DNA of 64,000 nt from Argyresthia goedartella (GCA_949825045.1 OX463829.1:26196715-26260714), one strand, 5' to 3'; shown: positions 22,413-33,714, counted from the first letter of the stretch. Notes: generated from the letters alone by a model not told the origin. A program made the numbers and translations.

Positions 22413-22689
22413 AAAACCCAGGCCCAAGATCACACAAATCCACTGAAGAGCAGTTTGGCAAAAAAAACATACGGTCTAAAAAAATATATATGTTACTGAC
22501 AATAAGATAATCTAGTTTACATACTGTGTCGTAACACGATTGGATTAATATATTAAAAATTAAATAAAATAATTTTATAATGAAATTACTGATTTTTCTC
22601 ATAATTTGTATACCTTATTTTTTCTCTTTTAGAGCTCCTTATTAACCCGTAATTTTTCTCAATTATCTTCTGTCCGTTTTTCAGTTAAT

Positions 22690-22830
22690 TCGAAAAAACA
22701 CCTAATTTTGAACGTCGCCGTGCGGCCCGATGCAATTCCGTACCGCCCGCTCCCCCGCCAGTTCCCCTCCCCGCCAGAAGACGGGCGAATGCGGCGCCCC
22801 TCACCTCAACAGCTACAACTGGGCCTACAA
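22690..22830 (-). promoter_or_regulatory. GC-rich patch with a possible splice donor
   Basis: A short GC-rich, CpG-rich stretch in AT-rich DNA. On the minus strand GTTGAG|GTGAGG near 22806 fits a donor. The adjacent minus frame (GGWKKSLARDR) also resembles an RTE LINE C-terminus, so the patch could be repeat-derived. Weak evidence either way. Confidence 0.2.
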
Positions 22831-25735
22831 GCTGTAAATAAGCGATCCTATCTCTAGCAAGAGATTTCTTCCATCCACCATTCATCCATACCATGGTTGG
22901 ATAGGAAAAAGAGATTTTAGAGCGGAATTCTTTCAATCAATAAACATAAAATATAAATTTTATGTTCTTCGCGTGAAAAATATACACGCGGATCTAGAAC
23001 CGTTTGAAGTGTGTAACAAAAACTTAATTATTATTTGATAGCTCGAAACTTAGCAATTGCGGTTAAGGCCAGTACAAGGCCGTACAATACCCATGGGCCG
23101 TGATTCTAGTTTGATAATGTTAGTATTTTGAGTTTGAGTGACATTGCGAATTGTTTCGTGACAGCTTTATAAGTTGGTAACTCATATATGTACTTGACAA
23201 ATATTATATTTACGCATCGATTAAGACTTGTTTTATTTTTATTTATTGACTGTAAGCAGTATTATTAGACTGTATTTATGTATCAATTGCAAATACTTAA
23301 TAGTTTATTACAATGCATGTATATGTGAGGCCTTTGAGGGTTTAGCTAAAATAAAAAATTCAATAGAGTTAGCTGTTCCCCGATAGCTGCTTCCCGCAAA
23401 TTAAACATTCTGTTTGATTTTGAAATTCGAATCTCGAAGTATTCCAGAATGCGACTTCAAAGTAGAAGTCCGTCTCTTTAGGGATGTGCAGAGTACCTAT
23501 ATCGCTGTGATGGGATTCCATTCGGTACGCACTAGCTCCGAGTTGGTTCAAACCACAAATCTATTTTTAATTTCAATACTGTGCGACTCGAATTAGAACA
23601 CAAACCTACCTACCTTTCAATTAGGATGAGTTTTAAAGACCGGCGGTTTGCTATAAAATAACCGGCTTTGAAAGCAGCACTGGATAAATACTTTTGTGGG
23701 TATTTAACTATTTAATAGTTATGGACTTTAGGGATTCTTTACGAAAAGCTTTTTGCATATACAGAAAATTTTCTCAAGCATGCAATATTCCCAGCGGAAT
23801 ACAAGGTGTGTGGATATTGGAACTGACTGGACTTTTAAAATAAAGTTTCTTTACCCACGCTTTTACGACTAATAGATGCGTTAATGTACTTATCGAAAGG
23901 TGGAAAATCTGAGTTCTAAAAATAGTTGAGATTTTGTGGAAATAATATTTGCCAATAAACTATCTACTACTATAAGAAAGGGTACCTAAATGGGTCAATC
24001 CTCTGACTGTGCCTAATATTATCCAAGACGAGCATATGTGTGGATTTATGGTATATATTTATGACACCTATATTTCAAACGGTTACGCCAATTTCAACGT
24101 CAAAAGTAAATTTGACATAAAGCTATAATTAGGAAATTTATAAGCTACCAGTGTTAACCAGAATTGATTGTCAACAACGACCTAAAAGCTAACGTATCAT
24201 GCCGATGTACTCTAAGAACAATATCACAATTTTCCACGGGAAAAAATAAAAAATCAAAATGGCGGCCCGCCAAGTCGTGGTAATCAGTGTACCGACAATG
24301 GTATGTCAGGTAAAAGTGCCCTTAATGCGTACGATACGTCCCATACGTGTTCGCTAAGTTACTGTATATTGCAACACAGAAAAGGTTGGCACCATGTAGG
24401 TAGGTAGGCGCTTTCTCTACAGTGCATTCAAGCATGGTGGAATCACGTGGAATTGCCCACTCATATTCGCGCGGCCACTATTTCTATTATCAGTCTATTG
24501 TTTTATTTCTTAGTGTAACTACACGATAGTGTAGTGGTGTTGATCGGCGTATTATTAACAGATTATAGACTGTGCGCTGTGTTTAAGGCAATAACTCGGG
24601 GGGAAATTTTAACACAAAATCGAAGGCCTTATGGTTCCAGCTTACCAAGAAGGAGGCCACTTATTCGAAAAAAAAACTTATAATAAAAAAAGTCACAGGC
24701 AGCAGGGAAGGTAGCTATTTTCAATGTGCTACCAAGCTAGCATGATTACTAACATGTTCATGTCAACATTCTTTCCCATACCATAAAATCTGTCAGCTGT
24801 TCAGCGTGTAGCTTTATGCTCGTGTTCCTTGGGTTTCTGAACTGAGAATATCGCTTTGAGGCTTCTTTTGCAAACGCAAAATATAAAAACTGAGTAGCAA
24901 TAAAACTTGACTCTAGAAGTATAAGCTGACTTATAATGTAGTTACCTACATATATATTATTGGAAGCAATTGAGTATTTACTAGTTTGTGTAAACACTGG
25001 TATCATTTTTCTGTACAAGCATTTACAACGCACATATCCTGCATACTTTATGTGCGTTTGTTTGTTACTGTGATATGCAGCACTTGTCGACGTAGGTAGG
25101 TACATCATTTTACTGCTTCATTTGGCTATTATTGTCTGACTACCGATACTACTCACAAAATGGCAACAGAATGTTATGTAAAATTAGAATGGGATTCCAT
25201 TTGTGCCCATTTATGTCCGGTTTCCACATTTTTTATTTTATTCGTCTCTTTGCACTCTACAATGAACAAATTAAGTTTTGTGTTACGAATTGTCCTGGGG
25301 TTGAAATTATTTCATCTCAGATCTTTGTTCTCAATCTATAGATAGATAGATAGATACAAAGGCTAGAGCCTCTGTCACCCTCAGGGAGAAAAGCTTGGAA
25401 AAGCCGTACACCCACCAATATGCTTATATGCATTCAATTCAGTATCGCGCACAAAAGTTGGTACCTACCTACTTACGAGCAATATAACATAACACTAGTT
25501 TACGGGTGAGATAGCGCGGCGCAGGCGCAGACCTGCGTGCGACCAACCGTTATGCGGCAGTGGCCATATCTACCAAGTTTAATGACTCTACTAGGCTCAC
25601 AGTACACACCAGCTGCTGCATGCGATCAGTGTTCTAAGTTTAATTCACACGAATTTATATTTACAATTTGTGCTTTTTTTCGTATTTTTATTCACAATCG
25701 AATTTCGGTATCGATATGAGGAATATAGGTCACCT
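22831..25735. other. No gene recognised; (GATA)n near 25337
   Basis: About 2.9 kb of AT-rich sequence with only featureless short frames. 25337-25356 is a (GATA)n microsatellite. Confidence 0.4.
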
Positions 25736-25959
25736 TATACCCTGATTGATCAATATACGAAGGAAACTAACAGCTTCAAACGTGACGTCTCGAAATAATG
25801 GTGCCATCTACAGGTTGATAGTGACGTTCTCTTTCATTCTAAATAGAATGAAAAACAAGTTTAAAATACAGACTTTAAAAGGTCCAGTCGTCAAGCATGG
25901 TCAACAATACGTAGGCTCAGCGCAGCTGAACAACCCGCTAAGACCAGGTCGGCGGTACC

Positions 25960-27245
25960 CCCTAACAGCATAGCTAACATACTAAAAGGCAACAGCTCTC
26001 CACACATAAACCCCACAACGAAAACGGCCACTTAATCGGAACTAAAAGAGCTGAAAGCACAATGGTAAGCAAGATCCTCCCACACAAGAGCGGTCATCAC
26101 CGGAGAAGTAATCGCGGCGCTTAGAGACACGAAGAAAAGCAAATCCCCGGGAGTAAACGGAATAATTCCTGCGATCTTACAACTCCTTGGCTGCCGGGCA
26201 TATCGCCCGGGAGCCAAGGAGTTGTACAGCCATGGCTTTGCTGCTTACCAATTACCAAACACGTGGGAAAAAGCCAACGTGATAGCCCTACCCAAACCTG
26301 GTAAACAAACTGACGATCCTAAGAACTAACGACTGATCTCCCTGCTCTACACTTCGTACAAACTCTTCTAGAGAGTCCTACTTAAGCGTCCTACTTATCA
26401 CCCCAGATATTGAGGAGGCACTCCCAATTGAATAGGCGGGATTCCGAAGGAACCGTAGCTGTTGCAATCTGGTCCTCTCTCTGACAACACACATCGAGAA
26501 AGGCTTTCGAAAGCAAGAAAAACTGCTGCCATCTTCGTCGATTTAAGCTCGTCATTTGATACCGTCGGGAAACAAGGCCTACTCCTCAAACTAACCAGAA
26601 TACTCCGCTGCCTGCATCTCTACCGCCTCTTTGACACCTTCCTGTCAAACCGGGTATTTTAGGTCAGCCTGAACGAGGTCAAGAGCAAATCAAATACTCT
26701 CACCAACGGCATCCCTCAAGGCTCAGTAGTGGTCCCAACTCTCTTCAACATATACCTAAGTGATATCCTTAAAACAAGTGATATCCTTACGTACGCCGAT
26801 GACATCGCCATAACAGCCCAGGCGCGAACTCTTGGCCAGGCCGAGGAAAAGCTGCAGGGAGACGTAGCCATACTACTTCAAGTACTGGGTCCCGAAGCCA
26901 AATCCCAGTAAGACGGTCTCCAGCACATTCCACCTCAACAACAGCAGGCTAATAAAAGGTCTCCATACGCTTCTGCAACGAGACCGCCAAACATGATCCC
27001 TTCCCGGTCTACCTCGGCATCACCCTAGACCGCACACTCACGTACAAAAGGCACCTGTTTGAACTAAATAAGAAGCCCTCGAGTATAAACAACCTACTGC
27101 ACAGTCTCGCTTCAACGACATGGGGGTACCGTGCGCCAACCCTCCGAACATCTGCACTGGCGCTGGTGTATAGCACCGCAGATTATTGCTCATGGTTTGG
27201 GCTGGCAGCCGCTACACGAACACCGTGGACGTGGAGGGAAACGGC
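25960..27245 (+). pseudogene. LINE reverse transcriptase, Jockey-like, heavily decayed
   Basis: Pieces of the RT domain appear in order in shifting frames: TGEVIAALRDTKKSKSPGVN, WEKANVIALPKPGKQ, AAIFVDLSSSFDTV, GIPQGSVVVPTLFNIYLSDI and the catalytic box YADDIAI. The F/YADD box and the IPQGS motif are intact, but several frameshifts and stops separate the pieces. It also carries an unusual 49-bp palindrome. Lies inside the TIR-bounded unit 25740-28656. Confidence 0.8.
26178..26226. repeat. 49-bp near-perfect palindrome inside the LINE
   Basis: Arms TACAACTCCTTGGCT and AGCCAAGGAGTTGTA are exact inverses, and the centre (CCGGGC...GCCCGG) is also self-complementary. It sits between two recognisable RT segments, so it probably arose by local inverted duplication after the LINE died. 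Confidence 0.9.
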
Positions 27246-27934
27246 CAAGCCACATATTTTGACTAAGGTAGAGTTTGTAAAGTAAGGGCTTGTAGAGTAA
27301 GGGGGTGTAGAGTTAGGAGCTTGGCTCTACATGAGATCTGATAACTTTTGACAGTGCGAGCCTTTAGGTCTCGTCTTGGCAACATTTTACGTGAAAATGT
27401 TTTGGTGGGATTTCACTTCTTTTTGTAAGTTGCCTAAGATAATATTTTTTTTCTTTCATTTTCATTTTTCTTTGGGGTGTTTTTCTTGCACATCAGAGGT
27501 GCCTTTTTTCATAGCCCACTCTCTATCTTTGCCTTTTTCCGATTCGTATTATATGTTTGTGGAATCGGGTATCAGCATTGTCATATCTGTTTTAGAGTTA
27601 GGTATACATTAGGCGGTTTGCGCGCGTTTAATTCCATCTCCTATTTACTAAAAATCCTGAAATAGCTGTTTCATTAGGTACTTATAACAAGGAGTCTCTT
27701 TGTCAATCTTTAGACCTCTAGCATCAAAATTTACGGAAGTCTCGAACAAACTTCCACCCCCTAGTTTAAGGGGTATAGGGGACAAAAATTCCAAGTTTTA
27801 TATATTTTTATTGACGATGTACTAATTAACGAAGTACATAAGTAATATTATTCATAAAATTATGTACTAATATTATGTAACCTGACGAGAGCCTTAACCC
27901 CTACTTTAAGGGGTTGAGGAATGTTTTTTTAACC
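27246..27934. other. Interior of the 2.9-kb element, no gene
   Basis: Contains GTCTCGTCTTGGCAACATTT and TTTTGGTGGGATTTCACTTC, plus a CCTCTAGCATCAAAATTTAC...CCCCTAGTTTAAGGGGT block that recurs in modified form at 28120-28200. No coding frame. Confidence 0.4.
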
Positions 27935-28060
27935 TCTCAAAAACCGAGGGTAGTTGGGACGGGTCGCGATTTTGAACCTTATGCCATGATAATAAAATTT
28001 AAAACCTATGACGGAATAGTGGCGTTAGCTAACGCCGGTGCTATTCGAGATGTTAAAGCC
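27935..28060 (+). repeat. Family G copy
   Basis: CCGAGGGTAGTTGGGACGGG, TCGCGATTTTGAACCTTATG and GGCGTTAGCTAACGCC (a perfect 16-bp palindrome). Matches 57495-57610 in inverse over nearly the whole length. Confidence 0.7.
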
Positions 28061-28515
28061 GAAACACGTATTTTCTCATTTGTAATATACTATAATAAGA
28101 AGTCTGTGTACTTGTATAACTTTCAGATCTCTAGCATGAAATTCTGTTTGTATGGGAAAACGTATACAACCTTCCAGCCCCTAATTTAAAGGGTGGGGGG
28201 AGATTTACTTAAAATGCTGAAATTTTCCAATTCCAAGTTTTAGAATTTTGTTGTTGTTTGTGTACATTAGTACACAAACACTAGCTTACATACAAAATTT
28301 CAGCTTTCTGGGACTTGAGGAAGTACCTACCCTATGAATTTTGATTATCATCAGTGAGTCAGACACGAAATCAGGGTATTTTAGACATCAGTAAAATCTA
28401 AAGTATAAGAGCTACGCTATTGAAATGTTCTATGTATATTAAGCCAACTCCTGAGATCATATCCCGAGATTATATTGTTCAAAGGCCATTATCCAAACCC
28501 AAGTTGTGAGAAAAA

Positions 28516-28621
28516 GTAGGTAGTGCCCTTGCGCTTCACTTAGTCGTCTTGGCGGGGGCACTGCCGTACCCCCAGATGAAGTAGGTAGTCCCTTGCGCTT
28601 CACTTAGTCGTCTTGGCGGGC
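28516..28621 (+). repeat. Direct repeat of 38 bp, two copies
   Basis: GTAGGTAGT(G)CCCTTGCGCTT...TTGGCGGG occurs at about 28516 and about 28581, period near 65 bases. It lies just inside the right end of the 2.9-kb element, perhaps a subterminal repeat. Confidence 0.85.
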
Positions 28622-28660
28622 CTGTCAGTTTCTTTCGTATAATTGATCAATCAGGGTATA

Positions 28661-29344
28661 ATATGGAAAACGGTAATTGAGTTATATTTGACAAGTAGTG
28701 ATTTTGTTGACAAATAAAATACCTATTACTAATTACGTGTTGTAAATTCTCAAACGAAAAATGTACGATGAAGTTCAAATAAATAGCTTACGTAAATACT
28801 CTGCCGATTAACAACTATCAAAACTCCACGAAATGTGTTCGTTCGTACAAAAATATTCAAAAAAACACTCCCTACGTTCCAAATACCCGAAAATCTCATC
28901 ACAATTATCACATTAACCGTCCCTTGATGGTTTGTTTAACCGCTTATCGGCTTCTGACAACAATCTTATCTTATCAATAAACCACAACAGTCGAATGGAA
29001 ACAGTTGGCCCATCAGTTTGTAACAAGTTCTTGGACGTACATTCTGGTTAAATTGTTTAATCTCGCTGCGAGATTTGAATCTCGAATGAGGTCTGGGCTA
29101 CCGGCTCATACTCCAAGAGAGAGTATAGGTCTCTACCTATTATAAACCCATAGCGCTTTCAGGCCGCGTCAACTTTCTATGTCTCTGAGAGCTGTGACCT
29201 CTTGTTCAGCTCAGACAGCTCGCGCAGTGCCAAATAAACTTGACGCGAACTATAACTGAGTAGGTTCCTGCGTCGCTGACCCCCCATGAATACCCCCATG
29301 ACCCCCCATACTGAACTTTCCGCCATACCGAGACGTCAAATACA
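28661..29344. other. No feature recognised
   Basis: 29060-29300 is less AT-rich and contains CGAGATTTGAATCTCG (a 16-bp palindrome), but no coding frame or repeat could be assigned. Confidence 0.35.
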
Positions 29345-29500
29345 TTATTTTTTTTGTATTTTCTCTACATTAGACCACTGTGGGAGACTACCACAGATAG
29401 ATTTTTAGATCTCTTTTTACATTTGGTTGTGTTTAACTATTACAATTATTACGATTTTAATTATTATAGATAATAAGCAGGAATAAATAATTACAAAACC
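29345..29500 (-). repeat. LINE 3' UTR fragment
   Basis: The minus strand gives TAATTATTTATTCCTGCTTA, CTGTGGTAGTCTCCCACAGT and CTAATGTAGAGAAAATACAA, matching the LINE 3' UTR at 46550-46862. Confidence 0.7.
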
Positions 29501-29585
29501 ATTAACGAGTTCTGTCACGACAACATATCGCCCCCGCACCGTTCCACACAGGCATGCTATTACTCAGATGCGCTATTATGGCTAT

Positions 29586-29946
29586 CAAAAGTGGAAAGGC
29601 ACTGACCCTATTTTTATTAATAAGAATAAATTTATTAAAATAATAAAAATAATGATATATAAATGTTATTTTTTAATAAAATTAAGAATAATAAATTAAT
29701 AGAAGCAATGGATTGACTAAAAGGAATTTTATAGATGTTTCGGAAGATATAAAATTATTTACATTCAAAAATGGAAAGGCACTGACCCTATTTTTATTAA
29801 TAAGAATAAATTTATTAAAATAATAAAAATAATAATACATAAATGTTATTTTTTAATAAAATTAAGAATAATAAATTAATAGAAACAATGGATTGGACTA
29901 AATAGTATTTTATTGATGTTTCGGAAGATATTAAATAATTTACATA
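29586..29946 (+). repeat. 180-bp tandem duplication, two copies
   Basis: 29586-29765 and 29766-29946 are over 90% identical: TCAAAARTGGAAAGGCACTG, ATAAGAATAAATTTATTAAA, CAATGGATTG, GATGTTTCGGAAGATAT. The second copy runs on into the LINE coding fragment, so the duplication sits at the LINE's truncated 5' side. Confidence 0.9.
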
Positions 29947-30386
29947 GGGAGATAAGGGGGAAAAATAGAATATATAATAGTACCAGTTCGCATGACGTCT
30001 TCGTGCTACAGAAAAAATGCATACGTATTCTCTTCAATATAAAACCAAGAGATAGTTGCAGACCATACTTCCTAAAAGAAAAAATTCTACCGTTGCCGGC
30101 TATATTCATACTTGAGGCATCAGTCTTTGTTAGGAAAAATCTGTGCTAATATGATCTCTGTACTAGCGCAAGGCGAAATCACCTACTAGAACTGCCAAAA
30201 TCAAATATGCAAATAGTTAAAAACGGACCTAATTACAAAGCTGCCAAAATTTATAACAAAATACCCAATTCTATAAAAGCTGAATCTAGTTTCAAACCTT
30301 TTTACAACCAATTAAAAAAGTTTCTTGTATCCAAATGTTATTATTCCTTCAATGAATTCCTTAATGATAAATTTGATAAATAATGT
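29913..30386 (+). pseudogene. CR1/Jockey-type LINE, C-terminal end (left half, split by transposon)
   Basis: Frame encodes HDVFVLQKKCIRILFNIKPR, SCRPYFLKEKILPLPAIFIL and, after one in-frame TAA at 30147, YKAAKIYNKIPNSIK...YSFNEFLNDKFDK, ending in TAA at 30381. This is the last part of a LINE ORF2. Only three bases after that stop codon the Tc1-like transposon begins, so the transposon landed in the 3' UTR. The UTR resumes at 32594. Confidence 0.85.
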
Positions 30387-30387
30387 A

Positions 30388-32591
30388 CAGATGTAGTGAA
30401 TAATCCTTTCCTATCGGCAAAACTCGGAACAACGATAACACCCGAATGGTGCCGATATGTCTATGAATTACTGTATTATTAAATTACGTGTAGGTATCAA
30501 ATAAATCGCATACTTTATTTATCAATGTCAAATGTCAAATTGCCCGTTTGACGTATATTACACTGAGATGTTAAAACCACCACGATTCTATCATATAAAG
30601 ATTTCGTTAGGTAAACAAAAATATAACTAGTTACTGAGGACGTTTTATTTCAATAAAACGCACTGATAAAAACCAAATTCCGGTTGGGATGATCTAATGA
30701 TTCTATAAGGATTGGAACCCCAAAAGTCTAATTATAAGTCAAAACTACAGTAGGATTTTGCAGACCTTTTTTATAACAATAAATTTTTGTAATTAATTAA
30801 AAATACTATGACATAACAAAAAAGACACCTCAACATAAAATAAAACAAACCAGCAGAGAAATTAATATAAATAAATATGATTTTCTGATTGGATGAACGA
30901 CTTCGATTATGACAGCGGGATAAGAGGAGGAGGAGCGGGGTGGACAGTGTGATGCGAAACAATACTTCCAACTTCCATATCACAGTCAGAATCAGAACTA
31001 TTTTCTGGTGTATCATCGTCAGAATTTTCATGAACGGTGATTACAAAACTAGCCATATAATTTTCCAACTCAGGTTCGTGTTTTTGGTACTCGTTTTCGC
31101 ATTTGATAGCGTGGTCACATACTTTGGCCAAAACATCGGAACCAATCATATTAACCTTTTCCTGTACCAATTGTTTCAAAGTAGTCATATTCATACTGAT
31201 GTTTCTTTTGGATACGTATCCCTTTATTTGAGACCATATTTTTTCAATCAGATTGAAATCAGGATGATATGGTGGCAATCTTAGTACGCTGTGTCCATAT
31301 TCGTTCATAAGTTTATCTATAGAGTACTCTACAAAGTCTTGTTTGTACTTACAAATAATTACATATATTTCAAGTTTTGTTAATGAAGGATCAATCGGAA
31401 CATTATGTTTGGATAGCCAATCAATCATGTCTTGCTTCTTGGTATTTGAATTAGGAGGTTTTTCTACGTACTTATTATTATGATATGCAGCATTATCTAC
31501 TACTAGTACCGAATGTGGAGCTAAGTTTGGAATGAGTTGATTACGAAGCCATTTTTCATAGTTTTCATTGTTCATCGCGTTGTGATTTGTGATAGTCACC
31601 TGTTTTATCAGTAGACTGATACATTAACAATGCCCCAGGTATAAACCCCTTTCTACTACCAGCGTGCACTATTATAAGACGTTGTCCTTTAGAAATTAAC
31701 TGTTTCACTCCGTTTTCTGATGAGTCAGCCCAGCTTTTACCTGCAAAATGTGAGGTATGGATGTATGTTTCATCCATATAAACAATCTCTCTCCCTTGCA
31801 ATCAGTACTTTTTTATAGCGGCTAAAAACTTTACTCTTTTTAAACGAACATCATCTTTCTCGATAAGTAATTTTCTGTTGTTTTCAACTTTTTTATACCG
31901 AAATCCCATTTTTCTAAGAATTTTTCTTAGCGTAAAGTCACATCCCTTAAAATTTATGGCTTCGGATAACTTGGACTTCAGGGCTTTAATTGTAGGTACT
32001 TGTTTGTATATCAAATGGAAATTATACACTAATCGGCGTATAACGTTGTAGTCAAAATCGTCAAGACCTAGACAAAATAATTTATATGGTCTACCCAACT
32101 TTGCCGACTTCGGACTATTGGAGGTGGATTGATTTATGTATTCTTTTTGCAATATTTTATTTACTGTTCGTTGAGAAATTCCACTGGCCTCCGAAACTCG
32201 TTTTTGGACTTTACAAAAGTAAGCAGTATAGTTGGTATGTTTGAATTTATCATTTTCAGTCAAGAAATATAAATAAATATTGAAAATAACTTCGCAGGCT
32301 TGCAGATGATGATTGATGATTGATTGATGACAGACAAGAGTGAAATGTAAAGTCAAAAAAATAAATATAGGTGGCCTGCATTAATACACGAGTCCATGAA
32401 GTTTATTACAAAATCTAACATAAATATCAACAAAATATTTCTGTGGTATTAACTACTCTATATAGATACTTCCTCTTGCAATGCGACCGCTCCCTACGTT
32501 GTCTCGATGGGTACTGAGTGCGGTGAAGTAGTAAGACAAAAACGAACATTTCCGAGAAAACACGAAAGGAAAGGATTATTCACTACATCTG
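30388..32591 (-). mobile_element. Complete Tc1/IS630-type DNA transposon (2204 bp)
   Basis: Terminal inverted repeats: 30388-30429 and 32550-32591 both read inward from CAGATGTAGTGAATAATCC. 25 bases are identical, then a looser stretch ends at a shared CTCGGAA. TA at 30386-30387 and 32592-32593 is the expected target duplication. It carries one transposase gene on the minus strand with two disabling changes. The ends look complete, so the element could still be moved in trans by an intact relative. Inserted into the 3' UTR of a LINE. Confidence 0.93.
30907..32356 (-). pseudogene. Tc1/IS630-type DDE transposase, one stop and one frameshift
   Basis: Three overlapping minus-strand frames form one protein of about 480 residues. 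N-terminal HTH: KRVSEASGISQRTVNKILQK. Then FTLRKILRKMGFRYKK, typical of the family. The catalytic triad is visible: D in VYMDETYIH, D in VLVVDNAAYHN, E in FNLIEKIW. The gap between the second D and the E is about 83 residues, against 34 in ordinary Tc1. The extra piece includes KKQDMIDWLSKHNV...LTKLEIYVIICKYK, which looks like a SAP/HeH-type helical insert. Breaks: an in-frame TGA at 31802-31804, probably from an Arg CGA codon, and a 7-bp tandem duplication (ATCACAA twice) at about 31579-31592. Acts in the nucleus on the element's own ends. Confidence 0.9.
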
Positions 32592-32918
32592 TAACATAAT
32601 ATTTTGCTTGACATTTTACAATTATACTTTTCCCAAACCATTTAATTTTGATCTATCGTAATTTTGTTGACTATGTGAAAATTGTCTTGAATGTACCTAT
32701 ACCTATATTGTAAATGTTATTTTAAATTAATCTCAAAGTCGACATTTAAATTGCATGCACTACTTTATTACAATTAACGTTTTTAACAATGTGAAATCTG
32801 CACTGCTGTTTGCGATGCCCTAACAGGGTACATGTACTCACCTACTGCTGTATTTTAAGACCACTATTGTTTTGTACATGTTTGCAAATTAATAAATGAA
32901 ATGAAATGAAATGAAATC
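32592..32918 (+). repeat. LINE 3' UTR, right half, with (AAATG)n tail
   Basis: Resumes after the transposon's TA. It runs through ACATAATATTTTGCTTGACA, GGGTACATGTACTCACCTAC and TTTTGTACATGTTTGCAAAT to AATAAATGAAATGAAATGAAATG, a short-unit tail typical of LINE 3' ends. With 29913-30386 it makes one LINE terminus. Confidence 0.8.
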
Positions 32919-33177
32919 TAAGTAAATTAATTTCTAATCGTACTCAACATCCTTATCAAGAATTGGAAGAAATTGAAATTATTGTTCTAAAGAATAATAT
33001 AAATAAAAATAAAAAAATATTAGAATTTATAAAAAAAAAATATAAGCATTTTAAATTCATTTTATATTTTAGTTTATAATGCACAAAAGATTTTGATTCT
33101 TTTAGCTATAGTTTAATTCTATAAACTTAACCTACATCTATACATATGTTAAGCCCATAGGATACTTGGAACTTACA

Positions 33178-33660
33178 AATTAATATAGGTGGCATCTACA
33201 CTGTTGACGAATTAATATAGGTGGCATCTACACTGTTGACGAATTAATATAGGTGGCATCTACACTGTTGACGAATTAATATAGGTGGCATCTACACTGT
33301 TGACGAATTAATATAGGTGGCATCTACACTGTTGACGAATAATATAGGTGGCATCTACACTGTTGACGAATTAATATAGGTGGCATCTACACTGTTGACG
33401 AATTAATATAGGTGGCATCTACATTGTTGACGAATTAATATAGGTGGCATCTACACTGTTGACGAATTAATATAGGTGGCATCTACACTGTTGACGAATT
33501 AATATAGGTGGCATCTACACTGTTGACGAATTAATATAGGTGGCATCTACACTGTTGACGAATTAATATAGGTGGCATCTACACTGTTGACGAATTAATA
33601 TAGGTGGCATCTACATTGTTGACGAATTAATATAGGTGGCATCTACATTGTTGACGAATT
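33178..33660 (+). repeat. Minisatellite, 32-bp unit, 15 copies
   Basis: The unit is AATTAATATAGGTGGCATCT followed by ACACTGTTGACG. Fifteen head-to-tail copies with almost no variation: one copy lacks a few bases (near 33338), and about three carry ACATTG instead of ACACTG, two of them adjacent at the right end. There are no spacers, so this is not a CRISPR array. The homogeneity implies recent expansion. Confidence 0.97.
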
Positions 33661-33714
33661 TCCTTTCAACTGTTCAATTAACGTCATCTTGAACGCCCAG
33701 TGATATCTTAAGAT

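Larger units (their letters stand above)
25740..28656. mobile_element. 2.9-kb element with 35-bp terminal inverted repeats and TATA flanks
   Basis: The left end starts CCCTGATTGATCAAT then TACGAAGGAAACTAACAG. The right end is its inverse (28621-28656), with one indel and about two substitutions over 35 bases. TATA lies immediately outside both ends (25736-25739, 28657-28660), a candidate 4-bp target duplication. The interior contains a decayed LINE (25960-27245), family G (27935-28060) and a tandem 38-bp repeat. I see no transposase of its own, so it looks non-autonomous or hollowed out. The superfamily is not assigned. Confidence 0.65.

Noticed and set aside
24758..25108. 116-codon minus-strand frame
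   Set aside because: No recognisable domain, AT-driven composition and no splice or promoter context.
33178..33660. CRISPR-like array
   Set aside because: The 32-bp units are directly adjacent with no unique spacers; it is a minisatellite in a eukaryotic genome.
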